Shown: positions 43,190 to 55,567 of the stretch, piece after piece
Numbering within the stretch: position 1 is the first letter of the stretch
Layout of the letters: each line of letters begins with the position of its first letter
DNA from: Cryptomeria japonica
Taxonomy: Eukaryota; Streptophyta; Pinopsida; Cupressales; Cupressaceae
DNA length: 64,000 nt
Direction: 5' to 3'
NCBI RefSeq assembly: GCF_030272615.1
Contig: NC_081415.1
Coordinates: forward strand, 418,223,757 to 418,287,756
Notes under the pieces: generated by a model
Told to the model about the DNA's origin: nothing
Database searches by the model: none
Seen by the model: only the letters and a program-made list of their open reading frames with translations
Program-made: the position numbers and the translations under genes

Positions 43190-44107
43190 TGTTGGAAATA
43201 TTGTCATTGATGTCAAAGGGGCATGGGCAAGTTTATCATTGATGTCAAGAATAAATTAAATATCTAAGATTGTTGCCATTGATGTCAAAGAGAAAGGCAA
43301 CATTGATGGAAGTTATCTTGGGCAAATTAATGGCACTATCTTTGAGATTTTGTTGGTAAATAAAGGAGGTAATTTGGATATTAAATTGCACAAATAATTA
43401 TATATTTTAGAGTTAGGAAACCATGCTTTGCACTCGAAATGAAGGCATAATTAATAGTAAATAAAATAAAGTTTATTCATTTTTGTGGAGCCAACCTCCC
43501 TCTTTGATTCCCCCCATTTGGGGAATTTAAAATAAATAAATAAAATATTTTTTGTGCTCACAAGGGGGCCAACCTCCTTGGCATTGAAATTTCAAAATAG
43601 AAAATATATATATTCTTTTAGGGACTGACCCCTTTGTAGTCGGTGCCCACCTTGCAAGGGTATTTTAAATTAAATAAATATTTTTCCTTGTTGACTTTAC
43701 CAATTGCTTTTAGAGGGGTACATCATTTGGCAAAGGGGTACATTGCAAGGTATAAATAGAAGATGCTAAGAGGGTTTTCAAATAAGTGGTTGTAGCATCA
43801 TAAAATGTACACCTTTATTAGTGTGTCCAATTTCACACACTCCTAACACCTATTTTAGTATTTCCTTTTCCTCAATACATTATATGACCTTTATTGATTT
43901 AACTTAATTTTATGGGTCTTATTCCACTTTATTACATCATAGCATTCTTATTTGAGCCCTTAATTATAGGTGTGCCCTTTATTTCTTTAATACCCCAATT
44001 TATCCTTAATCCTACCCTAATTTCAACCTTCAAAGAATATCTTGCATATCTATACATTATAGTTTGAGCCACCGAGCTAGATTCGACATTAGAACCCCGT
44101 TATTTTC
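43190..44107 (+). other. Noncoding, possible LTR remnant with 'CATTGATGTCAA' words
   Basis: Three copies of cattgatgtcaa lie within about 90 bp (43205-43290). A TATA box TATAAATAG (43751-43759) follows, then 'gtgtccaatttcacacactc'. The pattern fits a promoter-bearing LTR, but no second copy is in the window. The beginning overlaps the tail of the direct repeat described at 39551-43186, so the left end is unsure. Confidence 0.35.
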
Positions 44108-45530
44108 CATTACCTAAAAGTTGGAAAAATATTGCCAGGACCAAGGCGACCTACCATCTCGGTCCCACTCTTTTTTTCCCAAATTTCAAGAGGATAATTT
44201 GGTAGTCTTATCTAATTCAAATCTCACTCCATTAAAAAAAAAAAATCAAATCTAAGTCAGCCTAAAGGTGTTTTAAATTATAAAATCCCTATATAAGGCA
44301 TCCTTCTCAATTATTTCTAATATTACATCTTATGCTAACATTATCATCCAATTCAAGAGCAAATCTTTTTCCTCAAGAGTAGATCTGAGTCAAGGAACAA
44401 AAAACTACATCAAGACATATTCATGCTATGTTTTCTCCATGATTTCATGATGAATTTTATGTGATTTATCATGTTATTAAATCATTACATGGAGAACTTG
44501 TCCTAAGATCATTGCATCACCTATTGAAGATATAATCATCTACATTCAAGCATTTCAATTTCAGATCCAACCTTACCCTCAAAAGGCAAGCTTTTCCAAT
44601 TCAATTTCTATTTCAATTAGGGTTAATTCCAAACCTGGGATTCGATCAAGGCAAAACCTTATCCACAACCCCCTTTCTTTCCTCTTGTGTGCAACTACAT
44701 GTACCCAACAAAGCCGAAAGACCTTAGACAACATCAAGAGCTAATATAAATCCAATCCCAAATTTTGGACCTAATTTTTTGAGACTAGGGTGCTAGGGCA
44801 CCCCGGTCCTCAATATTCTACACCAGTTTTCAAGGGTGGCTCTCAGGCAATCTCAGGATTTAGATTCTCCGATAGTAGCTCATAATTAGAAGACCGAGGT
44901 GTTCTAGTGCCCTAGTCATACCAAATCAACATCATATTTTAGTCATAGGTGCACAATTAGATTTCCTGCTCAATTATGTGTTGTTACAACATTTATGATT
45001 ATTTTCAATCATTTACAACAATGTAAGTGTTTACTTTCTTCATACCCTAGCCATAATTTTACATTACTTCAACATATCTCCATAGTTCATTCATTTTCCA
45101 TAGCAGAAAAGGAATAGAAACCTTAGAAGTGTTATTTGACTCTCTTTTACAAGAGTTAGTCAAATATGATCATTCCTCTAGGAGATTTTGTATTCCAATG
45201 TTGGTATGAAAGTGGATCTTGGTCTTATGTTCTACCCGGTTCCATTTTCATACTAAATATTTTGGTGATCCTGACATATCTTATGCTTACTTTTGATTTT
45301 CATATACTTTATGCACTCATAGTTACATTCATTTCATAATTTTATTTAAACACAAATTATTAAAAAAAAATTGTTTTATGCATTTTGTGCGTTTACATTC
45401 TTTATTACATTAGATTATATCATTGCAATAGTTAGCATTTCTTTTCAAAAATGTCAAATTACTGTTTACAAGACTTTCGTGCCTTTGATAATATATTTTC
45501 TTGTGATGACTATCCTTTTGAATAGGTATA
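44108..45530 (+). other. Leader/LTR remnant of decayed gypsy-like element 3
   Basis: No ORF of note. It shares sequence style with the element 2 LTR and leader: a GGACC...GGTCCC module followed by 'ttttttcccaaatttc' (about 44137-44190), 'gggttaattccaaacctggg' (about 44620) and paired 'ctagggtgctagggcacc' / 'gtgttctagtgccctag' inverted words (44785-44930). Confidence 0.5.
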
Positions 45531-47330
45531 CAGTAGAGAAGAACTTGAGGAGGCTCTTGATGGTTTCATTTATCCTAAGCCCTCATATTCTAAACCATCC
45601 ATTTTCAAAAGGTTAATCAACATAATGCATATGACATTTAGCAGTGATGACCTTGAGATGTTGGATGAAACTATTGATGACTTCACCATTACCTCTAAAT
45701 CACCCTCTAAATCTCCAAAAACCCACAAGGATATTATCATGCATGGCAATCCATTTTATGAACCTTTACCTCCTATCAATCCTATTTACGAGGAAGTTTT
45801 TGTGATTAAAAAAAAGTTGATGTGGTCGAAAATCCTCTTTATCAAGCTTTACAATCTAAAGATGAGGCCCTAATGAACCATGATAATTCCTCTCCTAAAT
45901 ACTCACTTGTTCATGAAGATAATTTGGTGCAAGAAGAGATTATTAACACTTCTTTTGCAACTCTTCCTCTTAAGGATGAAGTTATAAAAAATTATGTTGA
46001 CTTTTCTCCTAAAAATGGCCTCTCCAATGAGAGTATGTTAGAGAAAGAGGATGATACCATAAAAACCTTCTTTAATTTCACTTTACCTTCCATACATGGT
46101 ACCTCTCTTAGAGATGAAGCATTTATGGGTAGTGTTAACCCTTCTCCCCAAGTTTATCCTACCCATAAAGATTTTCATGATGTTCCCTTTTATGCATATG
46201 ATGACAATTTAACTATTTATTTCCTCCATAGCTATGGTTTAACCTCTCTCGAATTTGGTCCCACCAATGAGGGCACAATGGTACAAGAAGATGTTATGAG
46301 CACTTCTTTCAAAGATCTCCCTCCTAAGGATGAATCTTTGAAGAATGATGTTCATCTTTCTCCTGAAATGTACCTCCCCCATGAGGATCATTTGGTGCAA
46401 GCATATGATGATGTAACTACCTTTGCTAGTGATGCCATACCCTATTTTTATTTCAAATGAATTTCCCACTAGAGATGAAGCATTAATGAGTCATGTTTGT
46501 CCTTCTCCTAAACTTGTCTTACCCATACAAGCAAGAGGATGAAATCATTAGCAATTTCCTTGATGCTCTCCCTTCAAAAGATGTATCATTAGAGAACAAA
46601 GATCTTAATCAAGTCAATACCATTCATGTTTCTAGTTATGAGAACTATAAGCCCAAGAAACCTCCAAATATCCTTAAAGTTGCAAAATACATATATGAAA
46701 GCGGTGATATGGAATGACAATTAGAACAAAAATATAGATATGAAATACATCACACATTTAATTCTTGTGTCAAAAAGAAAGATCTCGATGTTCTTAGATC
46801 ACTTCCCTTCCTTCCCCTCCTCATCCTAAGAAACATGTTGATAAGGAACCTAATCTTGCTGAGAAACTCCATGATATCTTAGCTAAGATCTCACTTTGTG
46901 ATTTGATTCAAACTTCACCTTCATACCATAAGCTAATCCAAGAAGCTTTACATAAGGTGGTTCCTCATCCTTTTTCTAAACCAAATGATATTACATTCTC
47001 ACAAGATGAATTTATTTTTATAGAGGTTAAAAATAAAGACGACCCCCTTATGTTTACTCCTCACATTTATGAACAAAACATAAGAGGTACCTTAATTGAT
47101 AAAGGGTCAACACTTAACATTTGATGTGTTGACTTATTAGATAAGATAAATTGGGATTATTCTTCTATTCAACCTAGTCCTCTTTGTGTTCATGGCTTTG
47201 ATAATATTTGTAATAGATGAAAAATCAGGGTTTCACAAGTTATCCTTTGTAAACTAGGAAATGACCTAACTTTCACATGCATCACATTAAAAGTAGGATG
47301 AACTCAATAGACCCAACCTCAATTCTATTA
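45531..47330 (+). pseudogene. Gypsy-like element 3 polyprotein with acidic repeats and protease remnant
   Basis: Coding similarity starts near 45531 ('YSREELEEALDGFIYPKPSY') and runs through frames at 45625-45815, 45822-46460 and beyond, with a frameshift at the A-run near 45810. The middle is made of about five imperfect repeats of the form '[KR]DE....[NH]..{3}SP...L.HED.LVQE....TSF..LP'. At 47040-47300 a retropepsin-like segment appears ('HIYEQNIRGTLIDKGSTLNI', then after a stop 'VDLLDKINW', 'VHGFDN'), with DKG where gypsy proteases usually have DGG. No reverse transcriptase or integrase follows. The role of the acidic repeats is unknown; they may be a spacer between gag and protease. Confidence 0.6.
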
Positions 47331-47696
47331 GGAAGAGGTTTGAATGCTAATTGAAGTCTTATTTCCACTTTTGTTTGAGTTGAAAATGTGATTGAAAATA
47401 TGTAAATTGAATGCCAAACCTAGGGTAAGATGGTACATGCATGAAATAGCAACTTGGATTGATTGCGTTAACTGATAGCTAAACAAAAACTTCACAACAG
47501 GTATAGAAATGGATAGGGAATCTAATTGTGCACTTATAGTTAAAATCTGAAGTTGAATTGACAGGACTAGGGAACCAACGCCTTGATCTTTTGACTTGTG
47601 GTCTAAAAATTTGAATCCCAATATAGTCCAGAAGACACCTATCAAATTTGGACTTGTTATGGGAGGACCATGGTACCAAAGCACCTTAGTCCAGGT
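47331..47696 (+). other. Noncoding end of element 3
   Basis: Includes 'ggaccatggtaccaaagcac' (47665-47684), close to a unit of the element 2 LTR palindrome. It may be the start of an element 3 3' LTR cut off by the LTR at 47697. Confidence 0.4.
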
Positions 47697-47734
47697 TGTA
47701 GACACCTAAAATTGTCCTGTCTAATTATATTAAT

Positions 47735-47965
47735 ATTTTTTATTTATTTAATTATTTTATCCTAAGTCTTCTATTAATTAAATAAATTCTTATTTATTTA
47801 ATTAATTCATTAATCCTCTTCTAAGCCTTTCCACATTTAAATAAATATTTTTATTTATTTAAATTGTCCTTTTCCTAAATTAAATAAATATTTTATTTAT
47901 TTAATTGATCCCCTTTCCTCTATTAATTAAATAAATCTTTATTTGTTTAATTAATTCATTAGCCT
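47735..47965. repeat. Four tandem AT-rich palindromes in LTR
   Basis: Each unit is a near-perfect inverted repeat of ATTAATTAAATAAA with TTTATTTATTTAATTAAT, separated by short pyrimidine-rich spacers (tcctaagtcttct and similar). Units are about 45-60 bp. Confidence 0.75.
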
Positions 47966-48117
47966 TTTCTACCCATGACACATGCCATTCATCTCTTAAT
48001 TCTTCTCTTACCTACTCCCTTTATCTTTTAATTATTTCCTCTACCTACCCTTTAATCTTGGGCGACCATTTATCTTTACACCTCTTAATCTTATCCCTCC
48101 ATTTCTTACAGTCTTCT

Positions 48118-48126
48118 CTATATAAG
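48118..48126 (+). promoter_or_regulatory. TATA box in LTR of element 4
   Basis: CTATATAAG at a position consistent with the U3/R border of a Pol II-transcribed LTR. Confidence 0.55.
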
Positions 48127-48486
48127 AGGATGCTTTCTTCATTATCAACTCTAATCGTCTCATTGCCTAAGCGATCTTATGCAATCAAGCCTTCTTGCGA
48201 TCAAGCTATCAACCCTGTTTTTGTTCTTTGTTGAACTCTTGTGCATACATAAAATCTGAGAGCAAATATATCAAACAAGATCAATGGAGATAGGAAGAAA
48301 TGGAGATTGAAACCCTACTTGACATGTGAATGGTATATATTGTTTTGTTATTGTTTATTTGCATGGTCTTAGGTATCTTCATTTATTTATGGTGGATCTT
48401 TTTCATTGTTAGGCTAGGGTTTTGTGGTTGATCCTTGTTAGTCTTTCAATATTGTTGTTTCCATTCATCCATTTTCACCATATACA

Positions 48487-48506
48487 TTTTGGCATGCCCA
48501 GTGAGA
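48487..48506 (+). other. Primer-binding-site-like sequence of element 4
   Basis: TTTTGGCATGCCCAGTGAGA directly after the LTR. It has the same TTTTGG....CCC pattern as in element 2 at 15666. The tRNA is not assigned. Confidence 0.5.
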
Positions 48507-50990
48507 CTCTTCTCCTTTTTATTTGGACATCTTGTTTGTAGATCTTGTGTTTTTGAAAGTTGTAGGTTCGACATTACGATGATTCTGTGTTTTTCCGCGT
48601 CTGCGACAAATCTAATTGCGTCTGCATTTTGTTTTCACGTCTGCGACTATTATTTTCACGTTTATGATTTTTTGTTGTTTCTGTAGATTTGTCACCCTGA
48701 AATCGCATCTGTGTAGCATATTATCATGTTTTTGTCTTAAAATCACGTATGTGTTGCTTCTTGTTGCGTTTTTGTTTTTGCAGGGTTTTTGCTCAGTTTT
48801 GCAATTGGAGGATACTGGAATTGCGTCTGTGAGTTGTTTTGTTGCGCTTGTGTCAAGAAATTGTGTTTGTACAGGTTTCTGTCGCGTTTGCATTTTGCTA
48901 TTTGCTTTGCAGGTCTCAGATTTGGGAAATTGCATATGTGTTTCATCTTTTTGCGTCTGGGTTCTATTTCCACATTTGCGTCTGGTATAGCTGCATTTGT
49001 ATTTTCAGTTTTTTCATTTCGGCTTTCATTTAGGGTTTTCAGTTTTGGTTTTTAGGTCTAACCTCTTTTGATTCGATTAACGAAGTGGTGCAGCTGTTCA
49101 AAAGAAGAAAAATGTCTTGTCAAAGGCCCTTATTTCACAAAGTCATTTGGTATTTCTAAAAATTTACCTAACTTGTGTGCTTGCAGGAGGGGTATCATTC
49201 CAAAACTACTAACAAGTTTGGTGTAGGACCTTTGGCAAAGATTTTTATTTTGAAATTGCTTGCTTTATCTTTTTTAGTTTAGCAAACACTTCAATTGGTG
49301 CTCTAAAATTAACAAGTGTCTTTTGTGTCTTGAACAATAGGCTCTTTTTGTTTTACCTTTTTATAGGGCCTTCCTATTGAGTAGCCTTTAAGGCCAAGTG
49401 AGAGGGAATGAACCAAGTGGTAACGGGCTAAAGCCAAGCTCTTCCAAGGCACTATAAATAAAAGTGTTTGTGACAAAAGTTGCAAGCAACGGGTGTTACA
49501 TGCTACTATAATGGCGTTATGACTCCCCATAAACCCTATAGAGTGCAACCTCTAAAGGCTGGGAGGCCTTCCATTTAACGGAGCATAACACGTTGTTGAT
49601 TATATCCACTCAAACGAATGCCCTTACTAGACACCATTTTGTGTTAAAAGCCAAAAACCTTCTAGCTGTTGGTGTAGGAGGTCGGACCTCTGAAGTAGCT
49701 CACATTCTCACGGTTCTTATTAGAGATACAAAGTTCGCCACGAGGAGTTTTTGTGGGGACTAGTTCTTGGTTGCCCCAGAGAAGTGAGTGCCGATGGGGG
49801 GGCTAGTAGGGTCAAGCATCTAGTTATCCGCTCTAAATTGTGTAGCCTCGGGGTAACCCCCCAAGTGAGATTCAACAACTATTGTCCCAACTAGCCCTAG
49901 GATTTGTGCTTGCATGATCAAAACACTCAAAACATTTTTCAAACAAAACAAAGAAAGATTGTGTCTACTGTGTTTTCAAGTGTATGGAAAAACATTTCAC
50001 ATCACATTTCACATTTGGAAATATTTTTTATCCTTTGGACAAAACACCTTCAAACATTGAGTCTTCACTGTCATTGTGTTCTCTTGCCACAAAAAGAGTT
50101 AAAACATTGAGATTTGGTCACATTAAACAACTTCATAACCAGACAGAATTGCACAAAGTATCAGAAACTGGGTCTGTGTCTAGAAACCGTGTTTGCGCAA
50201 TACAATATCGTGTTTGTGTCCAACAAAATCATCAGTAAGAACTTGTCACATTTTCTGAAATTGTGTCTATGACTATTAAAACCACGTCTAGGTTCAGAAA
50301 TCACGTTTGTGCAGAGTAGAACTGCGTCTTTGACTTTCAGGATAAAATTGTCATTATCATTAGAAAATTGTGTTTGTGGCATCTAAAACTGCGTTTGTGA
50401 TCAAAAGTCATGTTTGGGTTGGTAAAAAATGCGTCTATGTTCACAATTGAGAGATTACATAAAACTCTTAAGAACAAAAGGGACTTAAATTTTTCAGATC
50501 TAAAGATCTTCTAAGGTTGCTTCCTATAGGGCTTCATTTTCAGTCTACTTGTCTTGGTTACACAGTCAATCATTTTCCTTCATTTGCATTTCCCTCATAC
50601 ATATCTTCCAAATTTGAGTCATAAGGTTACTTTGCTTGTCCTCATCAAACTTTGCAAACATACTACACCACAACACTAGGTGATTCCCATATCAAGATCT
50701 ATCATCTTAGGGTCTCATTTGGTCTTCTAGAGTCAAGGTCAACTTACCTCATCAAGAGATCCATCATCTCTTTGAAGCCACACCTTACTCTCATACATGC
50801 ATACTTTTGAATTACACTTTTGGACAATGCAAGTTTACCCTAGATTTATCTACACTTCATACACCTCTTGGTCTTCCATAGTCTTTGCATTTTCATCTCA
50901 TCCTTTCATTTTGGTCAAGACTTTAGTCTATGGTTGAAACCCACACAAAGGTCTAGAAGGGAAGCCAAAGAAGCTTTAAGGTCTTTAAAC
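48507..50990 (+). other. Long leader of element 4 with GCGTCTGTG-like word arrays
   Basis: No coding pattern over 2.5 kb. Two blocks (48595-49000 and 50165-50445) are filled with roughly 27 degenerate copies of a 9-10 bp word, GCGTCTGTG or GCGTTTGTG, 15-40 bp apart. Between them lies unique-looking sequence. Short open frames cross the blocks but have no protein-like features. Confidence 0.65.
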
Positions 50991-53025
50991 ATGAGTACCT
51001 ATGAGTTCGATGGAGACGAATTTTACAATCCATTTGACAACCCCAGTAATATACCAAACAATGACAACAATGACAACAATAATGGAAATGACAATGTATC
51101 TGTGGATTCTGCAGAAGTTGAGGAAACTATCATGGATCCCCATTTTAACAAAATTGGTTAAAGAAATCATGAAGATGGATAGACAATATTTCCTACAAGT
51201 CATGGTACAAAGTGGAACAAGATTACCTCGTGATTTTGGCATGTCACAAATTTTGGAGGATGATACAAACCAAATAAATCAAGTTAATACAAGACAAAGG
51301 AGGCCCAATAGTGGTGGTAAGAAAGAGTGTCTCGTGCTTGAGTCACCTTCCTTCCTATTTAAAAAACTTGAAATTCTAAACACATACACTCATTCTCATG
51401 CCAGTTATGATAGATCCTCTCATGAACAAGCCCGTAATCGTCCTTTCCCATAGAAGAGCTACTACCATGATGATACTCAAGATCATACTAATGCATACAA
51501 TTACACTCAATCGAACATTCAAAATCATGACATGAGGAGACCCCATGTCAGATTTGGGGGCAATATCCAAAATCACTCTTATGATACCTCTTATCCTTAC
51601 AATCGTGACATGTATTGACCTAGACCTAGTGCTCCTCATTACAATACCATACCAATTGGTCCATATACAAGCTATAATTATGTCCCTCCTCCATATGAAC
51701 ACATCTATGATCAATACCATCCATATATGCATTATATCCCTCCTCCTCCGCCTGGTGGCTTAGGCATGGGACTAGCTCAAAGAGAAAAGAAACCACCCAA
51801 GAATGACTAGCAACAACAGATCAAGGATTTACAAAAGCAAATGGCAAACATAAATACACCAAAGCAACAGTACACAATGAAGGATATATGTACTTACCCA
51901 TTTGATAGAAGCATTCCAATGCCTCCATTTCCCCCACATTTTGTGACACCAAAGTTTGACAAGTACAAAGGCAAAGGGGTTCCTAAGGCACACATAAGAT
52001 TATTTTTCACAACTTGCATTGAGGTAGCAGGAGAAGAAACATACTTGATGAGATTGTTCCCACAAAGCTTAAGTGAACAAGCAATGGAATGGTTCTCCCA
52101 ACTTCCACCTGGAATTAAGTCATGGGGTGATCTAGCAGAAGCTTTTATATAACACTTTTCATACAACATTGAAACAGATGTGTCAATGGCTACCTTATGC
52201 AATACTAGGTAGAAAAATGGGGAATCTTTTGGTTCATTTTAACAACGATGGAGAGGTCTTGCTAGTAGATGCTCTTGTGATATCCCACAAAAAAAAATGG
52301 TAGAAATGTTTACTCAAAACGTTAACAAAGATATTGGATATAACCTAAGAAAATCTTGTTTGTCTACCTTCAAAGAGATCATTGAAAAAGGATTGGCAAT
52401 AGAAAAAGTCCTTATTGAACAAGGTGTCATTAAGATATTCAAAGAGAACAAAGAGGAATCAAATGGGAAAGACAAACCCTACTTTTGGAACAAGAATAAG
52501 AACACAATCAATGATGGGGTAGTAGATGCAAATGTTGTGAAACCTAAGATAACTTTCCTTGGTGCAAGTTCTTCTAATACGACCAATCAAGTGAACAATC
52601 AAAGGCAATCAAAACCTCGAAGGAAATATACTCCGTTGGGAGAACCAATTGAAACAACATTTAAGAAGTTAGTGGAAAACAAGCTCATAAGAATACCAGA
52701 TAATCCACCATATGAGTTGAAAGTAAAACCAAATTGGTGGAATGATGATGAATATTGTGAATATCAAAAGAGTAAAGGGCATCTTACTTGCAATTGTCAC
52801 AGATTGAAGAATATCATACAAGATCTCATTGATAGAGGTGACATAGAAGTTGATAGTCATACCTCCAATGAAGAGCATGTGATGTTTAAGGAGCCATTTT
52901 ATAAAATGACAAGGGAAAAGCCAAAACTAGAGATAATCAAGCCAATTATACCAAGATGCCCTATGACTATGATTCCACTATTAATCACATCTCAATGGAT
53001 AGTCTTGTGTCGACCATTATCATAA
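50991..53025 (+). pseudogene. Gypsy-like element 4 gag (broken)
   Basis: The start ATG (50991) opens 'MSTYEFDGDEFYNPFDNPSN' with a long Asn/Asp run. After frame changes, a Tyr/Pro-rich stretch (51440-51790) and then the gag core (51880-52400, 'FVTPKFDKYKGKGVPKAHI', 'LSEQAMEWFSQLPPGIKSW') are read in frame 1. The core would form the virus-like particle. A TAA at 52150 and a following frame change break it; the frame 52297-53025 then continues with 'YTPLGEPIETTFKKLVENKL' and a Cys/His-like cluster 'YCEYQKSKGHLTCNCHRLK' (about 52752-52808) that corresponds to the FCQFHRQPGHDTEKC motif of element 2. The element 2 and 4 gags are relatives. Confidence 0.75.
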
Positions 53026-53179
53026 AAGACAAAACTCCCAAAGGTCCTACCCAAAGGAGTAAAGTTGTTTTAAAAGGCATTGGACCATCTTCCTCATTTT
53101 CTAAAGACGAAACCCCCAAATGTAATGTCACAACCTATCGAGGTAAAGTCACCTTCAAGGCGTTCCATTTGAGACCACA

Positions 53180-53760
53180 ACCTCATCATCCACAAAGAAT
53201 GAGTATGACCTTGTAGATCCATTAGGAAAGACGCCCATCCTCATCTCCATCCTTGATCTTTTACGCATATCCCCTGCACATAAGGCTATCCTTGACAAGA
53301 ATTTGAGAGAGACCTTCGTACCCACTAATCTGAATGTGGACCAATTTCAAGCCATGGTGGGATACCTTTTCATTCCGCATACCCTCACGTTCATAGAAGT
53401 CGATGATGCATCTGTCACCCAGCCTCATAATGCACCTCTACCTATTGAAGCCTTTATCTATAAAAATTGAATCAAACAAGTCCTGATAGATGGAGGAGCA
53501 GGTCTGAACATTTGTACATTGAATACTATTAAGAAATTGGGATATTCTGAAAAGGTTGTGAATTCTACACATGCAATCACCATTAAAGCATATGATGACG
53601 AAGAGCGCTCATCCAAGGGCACGATCACCTTACCTCTTAGAGTTGGTCCACTTACGAAGGATATGGTATGTCAAGTCGTTGATCTAGATCTCACATACAA
53701 TATACTCTTTGGGATGCCCATGGATTCGTGAAATGAGAGTTGTTCCATCAACATATCATT
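53180..53760 (+). pseudogene. Gypsy-like element 4 protease (retropepsin-like)
   Basis: After frame changes the sequence reads the run-in to a protease ('ILDKNLRETFVPTNLN', 'HNAPLPIEAFIYKN'). A stop follows, then the active-site motif VLIDGGAGLNIC (53480-53515) and 'LDLTYNILFGMPMDS' (53683-53728). DGGA is a catalytic-type motif, in contrast to the altered ones in elements 2 and 3. The reverse transcriptase expected next is absent; a copia LTR begins at 53885. Confidence 0.75.
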
Positions 53761-53884
53761 AGTGTATCAAATTCCCACACAATGGAGTTGAAGTAACCGT
53801 TAATGGTGATCAGAATCCGTTCATATATTGCAATAACCAGTGAGAAAGATAAAAAATAACAATCCCAGTCAATCGAGAGGTTAT

Positions 53885-54370
53885 TGTTGGTGTAAATAAT
53901 TATTCATCTTGGATATTATTACACCTTACTTAAGTTTACTTAGGAAATGCATTTCATAGTAGTTTGGGTATGAGACACTTGGGTGTTTGTGCCGCATTGG
54001 GATAGTGTGTGTAGGAGAATTTCCAACTTATTGTGTGATCTTGTTACTACTTTATCATATCCACTTATTGTGGAGTGATAATTCCACCTTCGATGGGTGA
54101 TCCACCTCATGTGGGATATTTTATTATTTCACCTACCTATCACACCTATTTCCTACCTACCCTTGTTTCTTATTGAGCCACATGTCATGTTTGTGTGCTC
54201 ACATATCCATATAGCCTTGCCTATATATGCAGGCTCATCTACATTGTATGTAACTATTGAACAACTATTGATCATCTATTTATTGATGAGAATACAGTTT
54301 ATTCTTGTCCTATATTTTGTCTCTATTTTGTACATTTCATTGAGCTCTTGATCTTGGCAAAATCTCACAT
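53885..54370 (+). repeat. 5' LTR of a Ty1/copia element
   Basis: 486 bp, TGTTGGTGTAAA...AAATCTCACA, with a TATA-like CTATATATGC (54221-54230), directly followed by a perfect initiator-Met primer site. The 5 bp before it are gttat. No 3' partner is in the window. Confidence 0.85.
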
Positions 54371-54383
54371 GGTATCAGAGCCA
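54371..54383 (+). other. Primer-binding site, initiator Met tRNA
   Basis: TGGTATCAGAGCC, the exact common plant copia primer site, immediately 3' of the LTR. Confidence 0.9.
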
Positions 54384-55320
54384 TTAGAGTGTCATTGGTT
54401 TGCCAATTGAGAGAAATTTGATGCTATTTGGGGTTGTGTATTTTGGAGCTTTCTATTGCAGGTTATTATTGAATCTTAATGGGTCAGACAAGAAGTCTAA
54501 GGTGCATGAGAATGAGTGTGAACACATATCTCAGTCAGTTGATTCCATGACAACATTATTGAGTAGTCATGATAATCAGGTAATATTTCTACTTGAGAAA
54601 ATCAGAAGCTTGAACCATTGGATTGAGGAGGTCCAAGAAAGTTAGTTTTGCCTTTTGTTTCATCCAAATCGGGCTTTAGAGACCAAATCTAGAGGCATTT
54701 GAAGTTTGAAGCTGTGACGAATTTTTTTCAGAAATTATAATTTTGTAAACAATTTTCAAATAGTGATATCTCACTCATCCAAACTCCTTTTTTCGAGCAA
54801 TGTTTTTTGTTTTGGGGTAGAATTTCGTGATTTGTATAGTGCTACAGGAGTTTTTTGATTTTTGGATACAGGTTTTTCAGAAATCGTGAAATCCTGATTT
54901 TTACAACTTTGGGGGCTTCGTTTGGGCTCATATGGACTCCTTTTCAGGTGTCATTTTTTTTAAAGTGCACAATTTTTTGTTTACTTTCATAATCTGCCAT
55001 TAGTTTGCAGTGATTTTGAGTAGAAATTTCACTTTCAGTATTTGGTCATTTTTTGGCCTATTTGGTACTTGTATTTTGCTTGGATCTTAGTTTAGATCAC
55101 TAGCAGTATTTGTTGAAGTCTCTTATATCTCATTTTGAGAAGTTGTAAAGTTGACATCAGAAGTCCACCTTGCTTTGTTTTGCAAGTGACCCATTGTACA
55201 CACACTACATATAAAGTGCCAAAATCATCATTTTTTGGGGGGTGGTGTACTTTGATTGACTGTCTTTTGGAGGGTGCCTATTGTGCTTTTGTGCTCTTAT
55301 GTTCCTTACTTCTTGCTGCT
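54384..55320 (+). other. Copia element leader
   Basis: Noncoding between the primer site and the gag start. Short frames only. Confidence 0.5.
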
Positions 55321-55567
55321 ATGGGTTCTTCTAAGTTTCCTCTCTTAACTTCTCATAATTATGCTACTTGGAAAATTGATGCATGGAGTAAACTTATGGA
55401 AAAAAGGACTAACTCATTATATTGATGGAACTATTGTTGCTCCCGCTAATCCTAAGGTTGATCCTGTTGGTCACTTGGATTGGCTCACTAAAAATATCAT
55501 GGCAATTGGTACCTTAAGAAAGTATCTATCAAAGGATCTCATTTTTCTACTAATACATTTGGACTAG
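55321..55567 (+). pseudogene. Ty1/copia gag, N-terminal fragment
   Basis: Starts MGSSKFPLLTSHNYATWKID, the typical start of copia gag (UBN2-type, 'L.. .NY..W'). After a one-base frame change near 55400 it continues 'THYIDGTIVAPANPK', 'HLDWLTKNIMAIGTL', and stops at 55567, where copia similarity ends. Only about 80 residues are present, so the element is truncated or was cut by other DNA here. Confidence 0.75.

Larger units (their letters stand above)
47697..48486 (+). repeat. 5' LTR of gypsy-like element 4
   Basis: 790 bp, TGTAGACACC...ATATACA. It contains four AT-rich palindromes in a row (47735-47965) and a TATA box CTATATAAG (48118-48126). The primer-like sequence follows at once. No matching 3' LTR in the window. 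Confidence 0.75.

Noticed and set aside
47328..47705. 125-codon minus-strand frame
   Set aside because: No domain; it crosses the start of the LTR at 47697 and overlaps the element 3 remnant.
48595..50445. CRISPR-like array of short repeats
   Set aside because: Repeats are only 9-10 bp, degenerate and irregularly spaced, within an LTR-element leader in plant-type DNA.
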